A DNA stretch of 64,000 bases from Diphasiastrum complanatum (lineage: Eukaryota > Streptophyta > Lycopodiopsida > Lycopodiales > Lycopodiaceae): assembly GCA_029204225.1 (NCBI GenBank), contig CM055100.1, forward strand, positions 19,434,655 to 19,498,654, given 5' to 3'. Below are positions 25,185-37,100 of the stretch, in pieces. The position numbers and the translations under genes were made by a program. The notes under the pieces were generated by a model that made no database searches, had not been told where the DNA came from, and saw only the letters and a program-made list of their open reading frames with translations. The stretch's first letter is position 1. Each line of letters starts with the position of its first letter.

Positions 25185-28100
25185 CACACTTTATTAATGT
25201 TTTTGAATGCGAAAAGGCATATAAGACAAAATAACATCTCAAGTCTAATAGTTTGTATAGGAGCATAAATATGTCTCGAAGATCAAAATTAAAATAAACT
25301 AGACTGAATCAATCAAAGAGCTACTCTTTGGTCATCCAAATGATATTTTTGCATAGATTGAAATAGTGCTGCTAATGCATGATACAATGATTAAATATAG
25401 CATGCCGTAAATGGAGCGAAATATCAATTATCATGTCATAGTGGAGTTGGAGCTTTGCTGAAGTAAGAAAGGATAGATAGTCCCAACACTGCTGGTGATA
25501 CTGATTGGTGATCTGAAGGCTTCTTGGTCTCATTGCCTTAGAGTGTCTCCTTGGGAAAACAGAAGGTAATCTGGGGCTGGGAGTCTAGGTCTCCATAATG
25601 ATCTCTGGAAGGATGATCTAGTGTGGAATTGAGGGCTTAGCCCGTGTTATACATGAAACCATAGTGATATGTAGTCGCGAGATATTGTCCCAAGCAGATG
25701 AGGTAATACTAGTGCACCATGCTGCTATGGTATATAAGGTTGTATGGGAAATAGTTATGTCAAAAAGCCAATGACACTTACTCGAGGCATCTTGAATAGA
25801 CAGATGAAAACATAATATGTCCAGCTAGGTAAGGGAAGCGAAACCCTTCCCAAGCCTAGTAGAAGGTGCTTGTCTCATACTCAATCTAGGACATGTATAT
25901 GCCCAAGTAAGTGTAGGATGAAACAATCTCCAATGGCTACCTATCAAAAAGGAGTTCTTGTCTCAGCATAAAGCTCCTAAAAGATGGTGGTATTGGCCCC
26001 CTTGATGTCATAATAAATTGGACATTAGAATATGAAGAACTCCTATGTCTCTACCTCACCAAGAGTACACATTTGGCAGATCCTACATTGTCGTGCAATA
26101 CCTTGGAAGTGTCCAATCCTATCTCAACTCTCCCAGTAGGTACCTATCAGTATATCAGGTGATCTATTTATCATGCATATTCAGCGTACTTGGCAAGGGT
26201 AGTTAGGCATTAAGCCTGGCTTCTATCGGACACACTTCTTAGAGCTGGATACATTAGGTTAATTTCAAGTTTTGATATCTCTTTAAGGAATTGAATTGTA
26301 CATTACATGAGTATTATAGATTTTTGAAAAAAAATTGAATGATTATGATAAAGTGATCATTTAGCTAGAAATACTTTCCATCTTCCAGCAAATGATGCCC
26401 AAGGTAGTTGCTTTTTGAAGAAATGATACAAGACTTTCCATTATAGAGCTACTAGTAGGAGCTCAATTTAGATCTGGAATTCATGTGAAACCCCTCAAAC
26501 CACATAGTTAGTACACTACCTTGAGAGTATCAACCGATTAAAAGTCAGAATTTTCAATAAGACTGCAGTGAACATACCTTATATCTGGATCTTTAAGAGA
26601 AGTGATAATTTGTGCCTGATGTCTCTTGATGCTTTCTTGCACATCTGCCACTAAAAGCATTCGGGTCATGTTCTCCTGAGAGGACAGATAAGAGCTTTTT
26701 TCAGAAAACCAGTGGCTTACGACAAAGACCATAAACTTCCAAGATCTTAAAATTGTTGCACAATACCAAGCCAAGGTATCTGATGTTGGGCTCTCGCACA
26801 GCAATGAATTTGCCTAACAAAGCAACACACTGTGACATCATATCCTTTTCTGCATCAAGGTGCATCACCTGTAATGCAATCACAAGCAATGAATCTCCAA
26901 GACGCATGACAACAAGTCAGAGACTATAAAGTATGTAGCATATTTAAAAGCTTTTTATGGTAATGAGATTACATAATCTATACAGCCCTTCTTGCTTAAC
27001 AAACAACAAGATTTCCTTCTGCAGAGAAAATCTTCTCCGATGTACTCATGCCAGTTTCTTCAAAGGCTGCCAAAGTCACAGAGTGACATCGTAATTAAGA
27101 AATTATGTAGAGGCCAATAATATAAATGTGTTGCCAAGGTTCAACTATGTACATAAAACCTCAAAACACATGCCTAGCTATGTAGAAGCTCTGTCTTTCA
27201 AGAGAAATTGATGGCTCAAGCCCCAGTTAAGTTTATAACAAAATGAAAATGTCCAGCTTATATTGTAAGTGGTCAATTAACTTGTATTTATTACACAGTC
27301 TGGATACATGAAAATCTTCAAGCCATGACATGTACCTTAGAGCTTGTCAACTTTCACCTTCCTTTTCTCAGCTTGAAACATATCAAAAACGCATTTCAAA
27401 TATTTTGGCAAAGTTGGCAAAAACATATAAAGTATTCTGCCTGTCCAACCACATGATCAACTTCTATGACTTCCAAGAGTGATGCAAAGTCAACAATCAC
27501 AGAGGCTTACATATAAAAAGCAGAACCAGATCCTGCTTCCTCATTAAGCTGCAAATGAACTAAATTCATCCATCAATGGTAAAGATCATACGCTGCCCAA
27601 TTTTGGCTTTCTATAGCAAAATCTCTAGTAATCTACTTAAAAACCAGCACATCTGGGGAAGCCAACCTATGATAAGAAAATAAACCTATGGTTTTTGGTT
27701 GCAGATTGAGCATGATAATAGCAGCCAATTAAGGTATTCCCTTCAGAGACTGATGCATTGCAAAATACAAGTAGAATGTAAATATTACTAGAGAAAGGGA
27801 AACAACGTGGTCTATAAGAAAAATTTTCATGTGATTTGCAGCTAAAATATAACTTACCAATGAAAGTGCTTCGAAAAGAACAGCATGTGAAGCATTGTTC
27901 TTATTCACATTCTTCACAACATCAGTGCCCATTAAGATGCGCTGAAGAACCTGTAAGGCAATTAGCATCCAAGACACATTAGACAAATAAATTAGGTCCT
28001 AAAAACAAGAAGCCATTGCTGTATAGGAGTACTAGCAGCGTCTCACCTCAAAGAGAGACTTTCGAATGTTAGGATCTTCAATGGAGGGGAAGTACTGCAA

Positions 28101-31100
28101 CACTCGCATTGTCTTCACCTGCCCAAGTCCAGATGAACGTAGTTAAAAAGTTCTATTGAACTTGAAATACAGCTAAGTTTCAACTTTTTCAGAGAGTGGC
28201 AGAGACTCTGATTGTTTTTTTTGCAAAAGGACAACAATTGCAAAAATTTTGCCCTATCACAAGGTGCCCCAAAATACAAGTATCACAACATGTGAAGGAA
28301 TATGCTCTTTCATAGCATCTCGTTGTCAGCCTAGTGGCATTTACTTTCAGTTCCAGCAAACTATCCTATACCACGTGAAACCACAGCTGAACATTTTCTC
28401 ACGCACTACCAAGTACACTGCCAAACTTCACAACATTCATATCTGCTTGTCTGCATATAGAGAAGTAGGTGTGCCTCGAATGAAACCAATCTATAAGAGT
28501 CAAGCCATGAAGATCTTTGGTAGTCTGCTAATCCCATATACTCTACTTCATTAGTTTGGTAATGACCAAGTTCTGCTATACACATTATAAGTTCTATCTC
28601 CAAGAAAAAAGGCATAAACCCGACATAGATCTCCTATCATCCAAGTTACCAACCCAATCGACATATCAGCATCCAAGTGCATTTAGCTTTGGATCTTTGC
28701 CATGCTAAGTTATACTTGAAGTTTCTTGATCATGCAAGTAATTCAGTGTGTAGAACCACAATAAGTCACGCGTTCCCACATACAAGCATTCCGGAACATG
28801 AAACATTGTCTGCAATGCTTTTTTGTCCAAAAACCAGAAATTACTGGCAGATAGTTGAGTCACTTAAACTCCTTCAAATGAAAATGTTTTTGTATTTGTT
28901 GCATTCTTTTAAGTAAAATTTTCCCTTTTTCAGGAAGCTTTAAATTGCTGAGATGGCCAATAGAAAGCCCAGTTTGGGTTCTCCATGATTTCTCACTAGC
29001 TCACATTTTCACGATTGCTCAAGTATTAAAACTCTCAACACTCTTTCATGTGCAAGTAGCTCATTCTTGCCTTGAGCTTTATTCCAAGACATAAAGCTCC
29101 AACTAATTAGCCCATGATCCCAATTGATCTTCTTGTGATTCTTGAGTTCCAAATAGATTGCAGCAAACAAGTCCAAGGTTGCAGTACTCGAAGAAAAAAG
29201 TCTACCAGTAGCCATTTCAGGCATAAAAGCACCCCTTGTCTTCAGGTCAACACTCAGTGCAAAGAGATCTTTCCAAAGGAACAACCAAGGAGACTTATAG
29301 AGTAATAGTACTTACAAACCTATCATCCAAGATTTGTTTTAAGCTAAACTTTCCTAAAACCATTAGTTTTTTCAGCTATCCTATCAAATCAATAAAAAAA
29401 TCCATAAAGCATACAGCATTCCAGAACGGAACACTGAAAATCTCCTCAAGTGTTCAACGATGTTGTCCAGAAATTTTTGGAACGCTGTGCAACTATGCAT
29501 GGAGAATTGCAGATATTTGGTTCATTCATGTTTGTGGAGTTTTTATAATGTCATCCTCCCCTCCCTAGTTGGATATTGTATTGATGTGCCCTAGGAGCCA
29601 GCTCTATTTTAAGTTTAATAAATCATTTTCTCATGGGAAGTGAACATACTCATTCAATTAATAAATGATTCAACTATTCACAGATTTCCACTATAAACTG
29701 TTGATTCCATTCTTTTTCCCTGCATTTTGAATGAATGACTGGTTTCCTATCAATTATCTTTGTCAATTAGTGTCTCACAAAAATGAATGACTGATTTCCT
29801 ATCAAATATCTGTTTTCAATAAGTGTCTCACATAATCCCAATTCCATCAATACAGTTTACGCATGACAAACGGATTCAATCCTCTTACGTGTTAACAGCC
29901 TCAATCAAAATAAACTGTTAAGCCCAGTAAGTGTAATTGCAGCAACTTTGCATCAATGCTTGCAAAATTGGATTCCAAAAATTAAGTGGCAGTGAGTGAG
30001 AGACTTCTTGAGCCCATGCTTTCTTGATAATGATATAGTTTAGGAATGGATGGCATGTTAGATCCTAGAATCTGGAATCCAGTAATGAGAAAACCATACC
30101 CAATAGATTGTATGACCAATTTGATATACTCATTGACACCATAATCTGATGGCTTTCAGAAATACTTTGTAGCTCAACAAAATTGGGGGACGAAATCTCA
30201 GCATTGAGAAAAGGTATTCAAGTCCTCATAATAAATCATGCCATCAAAACCTAGCACTGAATACTAGAGCTCTGATGGCATTAGAAGGGAGCAGATGTGC
30301 CTTCAAACTTTCTATGTGAAAGTTATCAGCTTTATTTCCAAATTTTTTGAATCTACAGCATGGCTGGTACCCATGAACAATCTCATCTATCACCAGATAC
30401 ACAAGCAGAGACTAAGGCACAATGTGTCACCAGAAGAATGACTCGAAAATGCAGGAACAAGGTTGGGAAGGGTGGGATGGCTACATTCTTAAACATGCAA
30501 CCTTCAAAAGAGAGCTAACAACCTTTATTAAAGAAAGTGTGCCAAAAATCTCCAAGTGCAGCACCTGTCACTCATAACTCTCACCTCCCATAAGCCATAT
30601 GTTGGCCCCATACTGCTAACTTCCTCCACTGTAACAGCGTCCAGTCTACCTCACATTTTGTATCCCAACTCTATTCTCGCCAAAGATAAACCAAACAGGA
30701 ATATTGCTTGTTAGTTTCCTTTCTGAGTTGTCACAGTCAGCACCCATGTCACTCAGAAGGTAGTGCAAAGAATGCTCTTTTTCAGTGTACTACTATTGTC
30801 TGATCAACCTTGTAACTTAGACTATGGTATAATAAACTAAATGGGACTGTCTTCTTTCACAGAAACAGCTCCATAAGAAAAATGGACCTTCAAAGTTGAA
30901 CGACCTAGCAAAGACATGGGAGATGCATGCATATGCCAAAGACAAACAATAAGAGTATAAACTGATTAGAGTATCAACCTGCAGCCAAGGAGATGGAATC
31001 CCGTAATATGTATATTCTTGAGGAATATCTTGACTCCTAGTGAGGCGCTCTATAATCTTCACACATTTAGATACACAGTTCCAGTAACCATCGGGATTAT

Positions 31101-34100
31101 TGGCTACTAGTGAAACAAGTAAGCTCATCACAGCAGTAAGAACTCCTATGTCCCGCTCATCCAGTAATTGAGCCATGCGATCAGACCTGAGCACCACAGA
31201 AGAAAAGAGGAAACTCAGAGTTGTGGAATATATGATGATTCCAACAAATGACAAATATAGATAGAAGTAAATATACGGCAAGGGCTGGTTAGGGGAAAAC
31301 AACAAATTTCCAACCTTTACTATACAATTTCATAAACTGCCACCTACCAGCCTTCAACGTTGACAACATCCGCATTTTTGCGATACAACCGAAGTAGACA
31401 AAGTGCAGCCTTTTTCCGAACCAGTGGTCTACAAGAGCTGGAAATCTGGAAACCCAAAATATGAGAACTAAGGACCCTATAGACTCAGCTAAACAATAAA
31501 AAGTGATATATAGTGCAAGGGTACACAAGCGCTTACTATCAGATTAAGCTAGCAAAAGTGAAAATCCTATGAGCAAAAATATTGAATATACCAATCTTCA
31601 AGAAGGTAAATATAAGCAAGCTTCAATGCCTTACAAGCAACTTTTGCACATCAGGAGCAAGTGATTCAGAAAACTCCTTCCCACCAACATTTCCGACCTG
31701 AAGTGTGTCCATGGCATCAGTAAACAGAAAAGTACCAGAATTCCTAAGTATACTGATCATCCTCAATACAAATTGTTTCAAGATATTATGATGAAAACAC
31801 ATTTGACCTTGAGGCTTTTATAAACAATATCCATGATATATCTACATAATGGAGAGAGCATGCACTGCATACAGATACATTGCACTGTTTCTACGGAATA
31901 GTTTGGTGATAACTAATGGTGATAATTGAATTTAGGATTTGAATACCGTGAAAAGAAACGAGCATTGAGGGAGGCCCGAAGGAGCAATGAGCACATTTGT
32001 TTTGAACCAGACAATCTTCTCATTAGAAGTGATATGAACAGGTAGCATCAGAGCCTGATTTACAGTATTTATTTTCGATGACTCCAAAATTTCACGTCAT
32101 CCATGAGAACTCTCTAAGATAACTACTAGACAACTACCGTCAGACTCAAAGGGCTTAAGGTGCAAGCTGCAGTTGATTTCATGCAAGATATGCAATAAAT
32201 GTTACTGGCCAAAGAAAGCCTTAAAACCGCTTAGGATGCCCAGAAACGCGTTTTTGTGCATCTATGATCTGAACATATGTTCGACAAATGGCTCACACAT
32301 CTTCAGTATTACTTTGATACTTCTCAGCCAACTTGTCCAGGTCCTAATAAGATTCTTGATGCAATCTTTCTCTTAAAGGGTTCTGCTAGGTCGAAGTGGT
32401 TTGTTTGGACTATGTCCATTCTCATCCGCCTATCTCTGAGTGGCATGACTTTCTACCAGTATTCACGTTCTTATATTTTCCGATGATAATTCTGTAATTG
32501 TTCCTCCTGTCGCTCTTACGAGTGGTATTGTAGTTCTTGAGAGTTTTACTCCTTATTCCTCTCATGAGCATTCTTCCATATGCGAGGTTCCATTTTCTTG
32601 TGCAGGACAAATAGAGATAGAGTCACACATTTCTAGCAATTCACAAGAGGTTGATTCACACATTTCTAGCGATACACATGAGGATGATTCTATATCATAG
32701 TGTGAGCAAGTTGCCTGATTCACTTGAGATAGTTATTGCTCTACCTGAGCTCGTCATTGTAGTCAGAGTCACATATACAGGTTCCTACTGATGCTGATTC
32801 ACATATAAAGGTTGCAGGTGATATGGTCCTTTGATACTAATATAGCATGCTATGATACTATTGTCGTTGCATGCTTTGATGGTGCTACCGATGTTGTTGC
32901 ATGCTATGATATTGTTCCATGCTTTGATACTGATATAGTATGCCTTGCTACTATTGTCGATGTTGCATGCTTTGATATTGTTGTTGAGTACTTTGATGCT
33001 ACTCATGTTCCTCAGCGCCACGCTTTAGATGTTGTCGCCTATGCTCCTTATTTCGATATTATTCATGAGTCTACGGTTGCTCTTTCAGATGCTTTGGCTA
33101 CTCCAATAGATCTCCATATGGCATATGGTTATACATTTCATGATGGTCCTATTGTATACTCACTAGCTTATTTTGTTGATACCCATCTAGATGAGTATGG
33201 GGTTCTTCTAGATGCATATTTAGGCCAGAACTTATGAATTGATGCTTATGTTAATATGCCTACGTATGTTGTTCCATTTGTGGATCATATTATTTTAGAT
33301 GCGGGGCGAGAGTATATTTCTTTAGTGGATATAGGCAATACACATTCATTTATTAGCAGTTACATTTCCACCAGGATTCGTGCTACACCTGTTCCTGCTT
33401 CCCAACCTCTCAGTGTTGAGGTTGCTCGTTCCCATTCTTTTCCCAGTTCTCAGATGTTTCATGGCTTGGATTATCGCATTGCTGATTTTTTTGGTCAGGC
33501 AGATTTCTACATCATTCCTCTGGAGCGCTATGACATTATTTTTGGTGTAGACTGGTTCTCTTCACTTGGTACTGATGTCGTGGATCTCTCTCAGCAGACA
33601 CTTTCCTTTACTCATGTTGGTCAGCATCATTCACTTGTTGGTATTAATTCCTAGGGTGACTATCAGTTGGTTACCGGGAAGCAGTTTATGCGTAGCCTGC
33701 CAAAGGCTCACGATGCAGCTCTTCTTTCCATTCAGAGTACATCAGTTGCTGCTTCACTTTCACCATCTGTGGGTCCTCTTCCTCAAGTTGATGTTGCTCC
33801 GGATTTACAGGTTGTTGTTGCGTGCCTTGTGCCTATATGACTTGATTCACAGATATCGTATTCAGTGGTCATTCCTGGTTTCATTGATATTGAGGCCGTA
33901 TACCTTGGTGGTATTTCTACTATTGCTTTTGCGCATACCTCAGATAGCCCTCCTGGTTCGGTGGTTGGTGTAGTATCTTCTCCATTGGTCTCTATATTTG
34001 CATCTCTTGAGTCCGTCATGGCCGATGTTCCTGTTGATTTCTATGGGGTTCTTCACGGGTCCACGTTTGATGGTTCCCTCGCTACTGGTGATCAGGTTGT

Positions 34101-37100
34101 ATCTCCTTTTGCTTTACTCCATGGATTTCTGCTTGAGGTTTGTGATCTGCCTCATGATATTTCTACAGTTCCTTACATGATTCATGCGCCTTAGGCCCTT
34201 ACCGTTACACATTTTCCATCCGAGGATATTTGCCAGATGGTCACTATTACTTATCTAGGGTATTTATATGTTGGGATCTTTCTAGATGAGTATACGGGCA
34301 TCCTTCAGTCTCCTTGTGTTTCTACATATAGGTTTATTGCAGTCCATGCCGATGGTATACACTTTTGGGCTTTTTATGCATTAGAGGTTTTTCATGCGAC
34401 TGATTCCTTTTTACCTCTTGATATTTGGCATTCCTAGTTATTACGTATTGCTTGGATTTCACTTGGACCTATTGCTCATACTACTGCTTCATTTTCAGCT
34501 ATGGATATATGAAATTCCTGGTTGTTACGTATAGCTTGGTTTTCATTTGAACCTGTTGATTGGTGCTTGTTTTTCCATATTACTAATCGCCTATGGTGCG
34601 AATATCTCTATGATTATGCATGTGGCTCTCTATTTGTTCCTTGGATTGTTGCTCATTGTCAGGCTTGGCATATCCTGATGGCTTGGGCTATTGCCTCCGT
34701 TCCAGCTATTGTTTGTCCGGGTGATCATCAAGTTCCCCGTCATTTCGGGTTGCTCCATATCGCTTGGTCTCCAATGCTGAGTTGCCACTTTGTTCTCGTG
34801 TTCTGAGACCATTAGGGTACCTTGAGAGAGTTCCTTCTCCTCTCTTGGATAGTTTTTGGAGATGTTGCTGCCATATACTTCAGTGTTGCTCATATGTGCT
34901 TTGATACTCATTCCCAGCTACACGTGGATATTGCTTCGATGCTTGCTACTGATGTTGCGGATCTTGTTCCTTGTTCCAGTGCATTTCTTCTATTCCTCAC
35001 TTGCGCGCTTGGTGTGTAATTTGGGATTACATTTGCCGCCAATTCCGATGGGTCATCCGATTCTCCATCCGTTTTTGGTGTATCCTATGATGGATTGGTA
35101 TGTCCATATGAGGTCTTTCTGGATGAGTTTTTCGGCTACATTTTTTTAGTTAAGGCCTCTACTATTTCTAGATTTGTTGCTACTGTTTTCATGCATCATG
35201 TCTTTTTAGATGATGCATTGATTTCTTGGACCTTCTGGAGCTTTTGGCATGCTTCTTCTTGTGATATGGGCCTTCAGGGTACCATGTGCCATTGCTACTT
35301 CTCATTCATGGGCCTTATGGATACCTTGGGCTTTTGACCATGCTGGTGCATATTTCTCCATTTTAGCTATCCCTTGGCAGGATGATCTCTTTATGCTCCA
35401 TGTTCCTGGCATATCGCTTGCTTTTCCATGCTGTTACAGCGTGCCTATCATCCTGCTTATGTTCCTTTCCTTGGTGTTGGTCTTCTGATGCTGCTATCTT
35501 TTCTTGGGGCACCTTGCACGTATGGTTGATGGTTACGTGTATGATGCGGCTATTTGTGATGAGTGTCTATCTCTTTTCCAATTTCCTTAATGGCTTCCCG
35601 TTGCTGATGCAGTTCTACCTTCTCGGGCTTTTTGGATACCTTGGTATGATGTCCCTATCTTTTGGGCTGATCCTCTACTAGCTTGGGCATTACGGATACC
35701 TTGGCATTCCTGGTTGTTGCTTGATCTTCTTCTGGTTCCTTGGCATTCCTGGTTGTTCTTGGTTTTTGATGAGGCGGCCGAGAGGTTCCCTTCATCACCA
35801 CAATGTTGATCCTGAGCTGTTCCCTTTCTTAGTACTTACCAGCTGCCATTCACCAGGTTCGCCTTCACCATAGTCGACGCTGCCGACAGATTCAGTTTTT
35901 GATCCAGTGGGATGGTCGTCCTGTTGAGGAGGCCACATGGCAGCCTATTGATGTCTTTTATCATACGCCATCACTTGCGGATCAGGATCGTGCTCTTGCG
36001 CACTTGTTGATTCCTCTACATCAGATGTTGCTCTAGTTGTTGATGCACCAGGGCTTGCATTTGATCCAGTTTCTTTTCGGCAGTTGGGTCCTTTTTTTGT
36101 GTCGAGCAGAGTTATGGACTCGAGTCATTACATTCGCCACGTCCATTTACATTTACTTTACTTTATGCATAAGCAGGCCGTGGGCCCTTTTTTATTCATT
36201 ATTGACACTTAGACTTTATGGTTGGCCTTTGGCCTTATTATTCATTATTTGGACATTTGGACATATTACTGGAGAGGGGTGGGGGGCTTCTTGGAGGGCG
36301 CACTATTATCCCTCCCAGTTGGGCCCTTGCAACTGGAAGCTTCCTTTTTAGAGCTTCCTTTAGGCTATAAGTAGGGAATCTGTGTCATTTGTTATTCAGC
36401 TGATGATATTGATCTCTCTCTTTAGTCTCCTTAATCTCTCTCTTTCCTGCTTTCTAGAGTTAAGTCTTGCTTATGTGATGCTTTCATAGCTTAGCTCTAG
36501 ATCATTTGTGGCTTCATTCGTATCTTCATTCACCTAGAGAATTTGAGGTCAGAATTTGGGTGTATCTTAAAGATTCAAAGGAACTTTAAATTGGGAAATG
36601 TCGTAAGCTATCTCCTCGGCATAGTGGTCCTTACCAGGTTGTAAAGAAAATCAATCGGGTCGCTTATGAGCTGTGGTAATCTCGATCAACAAATGATTAG
36701 TTTCTAACTATGTATGAGTGGCACAACATAGCTCATAGAATTCCACATGATGTGCTCATTTTATGGTATTCCATGTTATATCTTTGTACAAATATCAATC
36801 AACTAGTGATAAAGAACTAGCTTTTGAAATCCATTGTTTCTCTTCCACTATAAGAGGATCCTTGGAAAAACAAAGCCAAATAGTGAGAGCTCCCACAAGG
36901 GAGGCTCTGTGCACTAAATCCTTGAGGAGGGAGATGGAGTACCTCAAGAAAGAGCTGGCGTCAGTACCTCTTGCTTGGTCAACTTACAAACTTTCCAACA
37001 TGGTAGATGGGTGGACATCTATGCGATAATTAATATATTGGTATTGTACTTGCATGGACACAATGTTCCTCAAAGCACTGGACCGGCTCTGAACGATTCA

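Larger units (their letters stand above)
23649..26577 (-). other. AP2A intron 10 (2929 bp)
   Basis: Contains the second CT/GA-tailed repeat (25156-25280), a GC-rich duplicated palindrome (25068-25155) and a LINE 3' fragment (26080-26290). A minus-strand frame at 23728-24024 is unrecognised. Confidence 0.88.
32812..36035 (+). mobile_element. Ty3/gypsy-like retroelement: repeat region, protease, unrecognised Trp-rich region, chromodomain-like end
   Basis: One frame runs from 32812 to 35337 with in-frame stops (at 33235, 33652, 33838, 34192, 34435, 34510, 34804, 34813, 35017 and 35335) and no frameshift. First come ACYD/ACFD repeats. Then an aspartic protease (33256-33654): [16 protein letters not shown] keeps the catalytic Asp but has DIGN for D-S/T-GA, followed by [20 protein letters not shown]. 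About 570 codons follow with no family I recognise, rich in Trp, Phe and His. After disturbed sequence the same frame gives [20 protein letters not shown] (35884 on), a chromodomain-like signature that ends many gypsy integrases. No reverse transcriptase, RNase H or integrase core is visible. Confidence 0.65.

Noticed and set aside
34630-34911. 93-codon minus-strand frame in the Trp-rich region
   Set aside because: Opposite-strand shadow of the continuous plus-strand frame.
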